NCBI RefSeq assembly: GCF_009870125.1
Contig: NC_046683.1
Span: 46,453,869 to 46,517,868 of the forward strand
Length of the DNA: 64,000 nt
Direction of reading: 5' to 3'
Source of the DNA: Drosophila pseudoobscura
Taxonomy: Eukaryota; Arthropoda; Insecta; Diptera; Drosophilidae
In this document: positions 61,269 to 64,000 of the stretch, one piece after another
Numbering within the stretch: the stretch's first letter is position 1
Layout: each line of letters opens with the position of its first letter
Notes under the pieces: generated by a model
Database searches by the model: none
The model's input: the letters and a program-made list of their open reading frames with translations, nothing else
Told to the model about the DNA's origin: nothing
Translations under genes and position numbers: made by a program

Positions 61269-61975
61269 GTAAGAAGTCACCCTGAAGCAGTGTAACCGAA
61301 GGGACTAAATAAGGCGCAGATCTATCGATTAAGCTATCCATGCTGCTAGAAAATGCTTCAAAATTAGAGTTTCCATTTTCCTCCCTTATATAGTGTGACC
61401 AGGGGTCAGACTTTTTGTGTTTATTTACAAATTTAATTTTTTTTGAAAGCAGCATGCTTGTATTCGTCCTTAATTCGACGGCTTTAATAAGATTAAATTT
61501 GTCTTCATTACTGAATTTTCCTATCCCTCAGATTTGAATGCACCAGCGAAATACTATTAGTTGCCGTTCTGGTATTAAACGGCATTTCTTTTCTTGATCT
61601 TAGTTTTTGCTATTATTCTTTTATGTAGTTATTTTTTGTATATTTATATGTTTATCAATCGTTCCAATCCTAATGTAAATATAGATGATTTAGAACTGGT
61701 GCGCATCCTCTGGCACTAGTGCGTTCTGTCCAAAATACCAGTTTGTCGAATTTTTTTAGTGTGACCAGCACAAATCCTTCATAATGTTAATACCAAATTA
61801 TCTTAGAATTTTAAATATTGAATAAAATACAATATAGAATATATCGTTACGCATAATATAATTGTTAATAAATTTTGTTACATAAAAACACAAAAAATAC
61901 AATTAGAGTAAATAAATACCATCATCCAAAAACTACCTTAATAGGCCCAACAAAAATACCATTATCATACGGAAA

Positions 61976-62667
61976 ATGGCAGCGAATTTACGTAAAAGCC
62001 AAAATGTGAGTACAAGAATAAATTTATGAATTAATTTATTAAACTTTAAACACATCGTGTTTCTTAGCTTGTGGGGAATCTGCATAAATGTTTCGCCACG
62101 GCGGCCAACGTGAAAAAATCGGCGCCCATAAAAAGCAAGACGCTTGCTGCTGTTGGAGAATCAATTGCCGCAAAGGGGTAAATATTTTCGATATGTTATG
62201 TATTTTTTTCACAGTTATTATTCCATCATAGGTTTCTGCGGCCTCACAAGCCCTATGCTCCCCCCAGCAATGCAGCGGATCGTGTACGCTCCGTGGCCAG
62301 CTCGCTGCAGTTGACCAGTGACAATCGAAAGCTGGACAATCTCTCCGAGAAGTTTCAATTTCTATCCGCATGCTTTCAGGAACTGCAGCACGGAGTTCCA
62401 AACTCCCAGGTCCATGAAATCTGCACCGTTGCCGATGTGATAGCATTTTACGAGACTCCTGTCGACACGACTGCGCCTTTGGATGCTCTTAGGCGCACAG
62501 ATCTTCCTGAGAATTTGCACATACAGTACGAATATTTGCGTTTCAACCCCGAGACGGATACCAAATTTAATGGAAAGACAGCGTTCCCGAAGAGCTCCAC
62601 TCTGGTGACGGGTCTGAAATACCGTGGCAAGTACGAAGGGCATGAAGCCAAGCGGTCTTGGCCTTAG
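61976..62667 (+). CDS. mRpL50: Mitochondrial ribosomal protein L50
   Basis: Exons 61,976-62,005, 62,068-62,177 and 62,232-62,667 encode 191 aa (AAT|GTGAGT...TTCTTAG; GG|GTAAAT...CATCATAG). The N-terminus (MAANLRKSQNLVGNLHKC) is basic and lacks acids, as expected of a mitochondrial targeting sequence. The conserved core includes FLRPHKPYAPP, near the usual start of the mL50 domain. It is a component of the large subunit of the mitochondrial ribosome. AATAAA occurs at 62,716 and 62,731. It converges on neosin; the two stop codons are only about 80 bp apart, so their 3' UTRs may overlap. Confidence 0.92.
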
Positions 62668-62746
62668 AAGATATTTTTTAGAGCTCGTTAGTTCGCGTAT
62701 ATTTTATTAGTGTATAATAAAGTATATAATAATAAAGTTTGAGAAT

Positions 62747-63935
62747 CTATAATAACTCGGCTACAGCGTCAAATAAGGTATCACTGTTGAAAATAGTCTC
62801 CATTGCTGCGATTACACGCTCATCCCGCAGTAGCTCCATGAGCCGTTTGTCGTCCCTGACCGCCTCCAGGTTTGGATACATTAGCTCTATGCCCGTTTCG
62901 GTCACCGCAGGTTTGTTCATAATACTAAGAATTTTCTTCTGCAGCTCGATTTCTGGATCAGGATCCAGAAGCTTAGCAGCGGCGTTGGCCTCGCCCACCT
63001 CTCTCTTCAGCTGATCCTCTCGCTCCCCTTGCAGATATTTGATTATGCATTCATATTGCAAGGCCGTCATCGGTCGATTGTCTGCAAGCATGTCGATCAG
63101 TTGCTGCATCTGGTCAGGATGTCGTCTTTGGGGTTGAGGCATCGAAGCTGGCCCGGCGGAGTTGTTCACGGCTTCACGCTGTCCCTTCAGCCTAAAGTCT
63201 GTGGCGATTAGATTTACGGCATCCTCAAGCGGCATGTTGCGATGCTCGGCAGGGACTCCATACAATATGTTAACTGTAATGCTGCTGAGAGATTCGTGCT
63301 GGGGCGTGACGAGCACGGCGTAAAGGCAGCCGCGCGAAGAAATGTTGGCCAACACCTTGCCTAACATGACATCCTCATTGGGAAACAGAACATCCACTCG
63401 CATGCCTATATTCCTCAGCCGGTGCTCAATATATTCCGCATATTTTCTGCATAAGTTATAAGATTCAATTAATTGTTTCTTGGTTCTGAGCTAAGTGAAT
63501 GCCAACTCACGTATTATCTCTATTTACTACTATGATTTCGCAATCATTGATGACTGGCTCTCCGGCTGCTGCGGCCGCTGCCGACATCACAATGCCTCCT
63601 TGAACTGTCACAGGAACCTGGGGCATCTGGAGGTTCTTTGCATTCCCGTTTGCATTTGTCCCCTTTGCGGCTCTGTTGTTTGCATTACGTACTCTCAATA
63701 TTTTTGTCTTGAATGTAGATTTGTTTAGGGACATGGCACATTTATTGGCCACCTCCTCTGATTCCAACTGCACGAATCCATAATTTTTCTGCACCACCGA
63801 TCCCAGGACTTCGCCATACGGAAGGAAAATACTGGCCAGCTCCTCGCGTGTGCACACTGGAAGATTACCTACAAATATACGATTTTTCACTAACGCTTGA
63901 TCTGTTATTATATTATAATTATCGGCTTCAGTCAT
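62747..63935 (-). CDS. Neos: Neosin (NCOA5-like RRM protein)
   Basis: Exons 63,935-63,511 and 63,446-62,747 encode 374 aa, split by a 64-nt intron (AATAC|GTGAGT, ACTTATGCAG). The frame is open a little further upstream from a TTG; the first ATG (63,935) starts MTEADNYNIITDQALVKN. An RRM follows with RNP2 IFVGNL at residues 20-25 and RNP1 KNYGFVQL at about 50-57. Next come a low-complexity linker (AAAAAAA), a conserved region (about 140-250) similar to the anticodon-binding-like part of NCOA5, and an acidic/charged C-terminus ending AVAELL. Known homologues are nuclear RNA-binding proteins; the exact fly role is poorly described as far as I recall. The stop overlaps the mRpL50 3' region. Confidence 0.88.
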
Positions 63936-64000
63936 TTTAATTTCCTTCGCTAACAAAAAAAATCTCTAGGACCAGCCAGCTGTGAGAACGAAACTATTTA
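63936..64000. promoter_or_regulatory. 5' leader and promoter edge of neosin
   Basis: The remaining 65 bp hold the presumed neosin leader and a CAGCTG E-box at about 63,976. The rest of the promoter lies outside the window. Confidence 0.4.

Larger units (their letters stand above)
61054..61975. promoter_or_regulatory. Divergent RpL18/mRpL50 promoter region
   Basis: This 0.92-kb AT-rich interval carries three Motif 1 sites (AGTGTGACC at 61,088, 61,392 and 61,758), a DRE (TATCGAT, 61,323-61,329) and a cluster of ATACC-type Motif-6-like repeats. These motifs mark broadly expressed Drosophila genes. No coding sequence is seen. Confidence 0.65.

Noticed and set aside
1-64000. tRNA, rRNA, CRISPR, operons, bacterial or viral genes
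   Set aside because: None seen. The intron structure and gene content are those of a fly nuclear genome; regularly spaced repeats here are simple tandem repeats without spacers.

Overview
The window looks like nuclear DNA of a fruit fly (Drosophila). Evidence: short GT-AG introns of about 50-140 bp, Drosophila core-promoter motifs (Motif 1, a Motif-6-like cluster, DRE, a TCT initiator), dense short microsatellites, and a gene group (folliculin, RpL18, mRpL50, neosin, DM4/12 genes) that I remember as neighbours on D. melanogaster 3L near 65E. An obscura-group species is possible, but that is only an impression.

Layout. Positions 1 to about 49.9 kb form a long stretch with no gene I can name. 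It is full of simple repeats and poly-purine or poly-pyrimidine tracts, with a few coding-like or spliceable islands: a 23-nt microexon-like segment at 12,675, a minus-strand cluster at 41.2-41.74 kb that includes a frameshifted small ORF, and a GC-rich exon-like island at 43.9-45.0 kb. It may be a large intron, a regulatory desert, or both.

From 49.9 to 53.0 kb lie two convergent paralogues of the secreted, cysteine-containing DM4/12 family. Each has one intron at the same relative place and a 142-nt last exon.

From 53.87 to 60.07 kb a 3.1-kb block is present twice, head to tail. It carries the 3' end of an unidentified spliced segment, about 1.4 kb of upstream DNA and almost all of folliculin (FLCN). 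The copies look identical except for two simple-repeat length changes. The right-hand FLCN is complete (468 aa). The left-hand one loses its last 10 residues and gains 18 encoded across the duplication junction. This is the most interesting structure here. It is either a very young duplication or an assembly or haplotype artefact.

From 60.1 to 64.0 kb the DNA is compact and housekeeping in character: FLCN (+) converges on RpL18 (-) with nearly overlapping poly(A) signals; RpL18 and mRpL50 (+) diverge from a 0.92-kb promoter region; mRpL50 converges on neosin (-), whose coding sequence is complete at the right edge. Splice coordinates were read by hand from GT/AG sites and reading frame.
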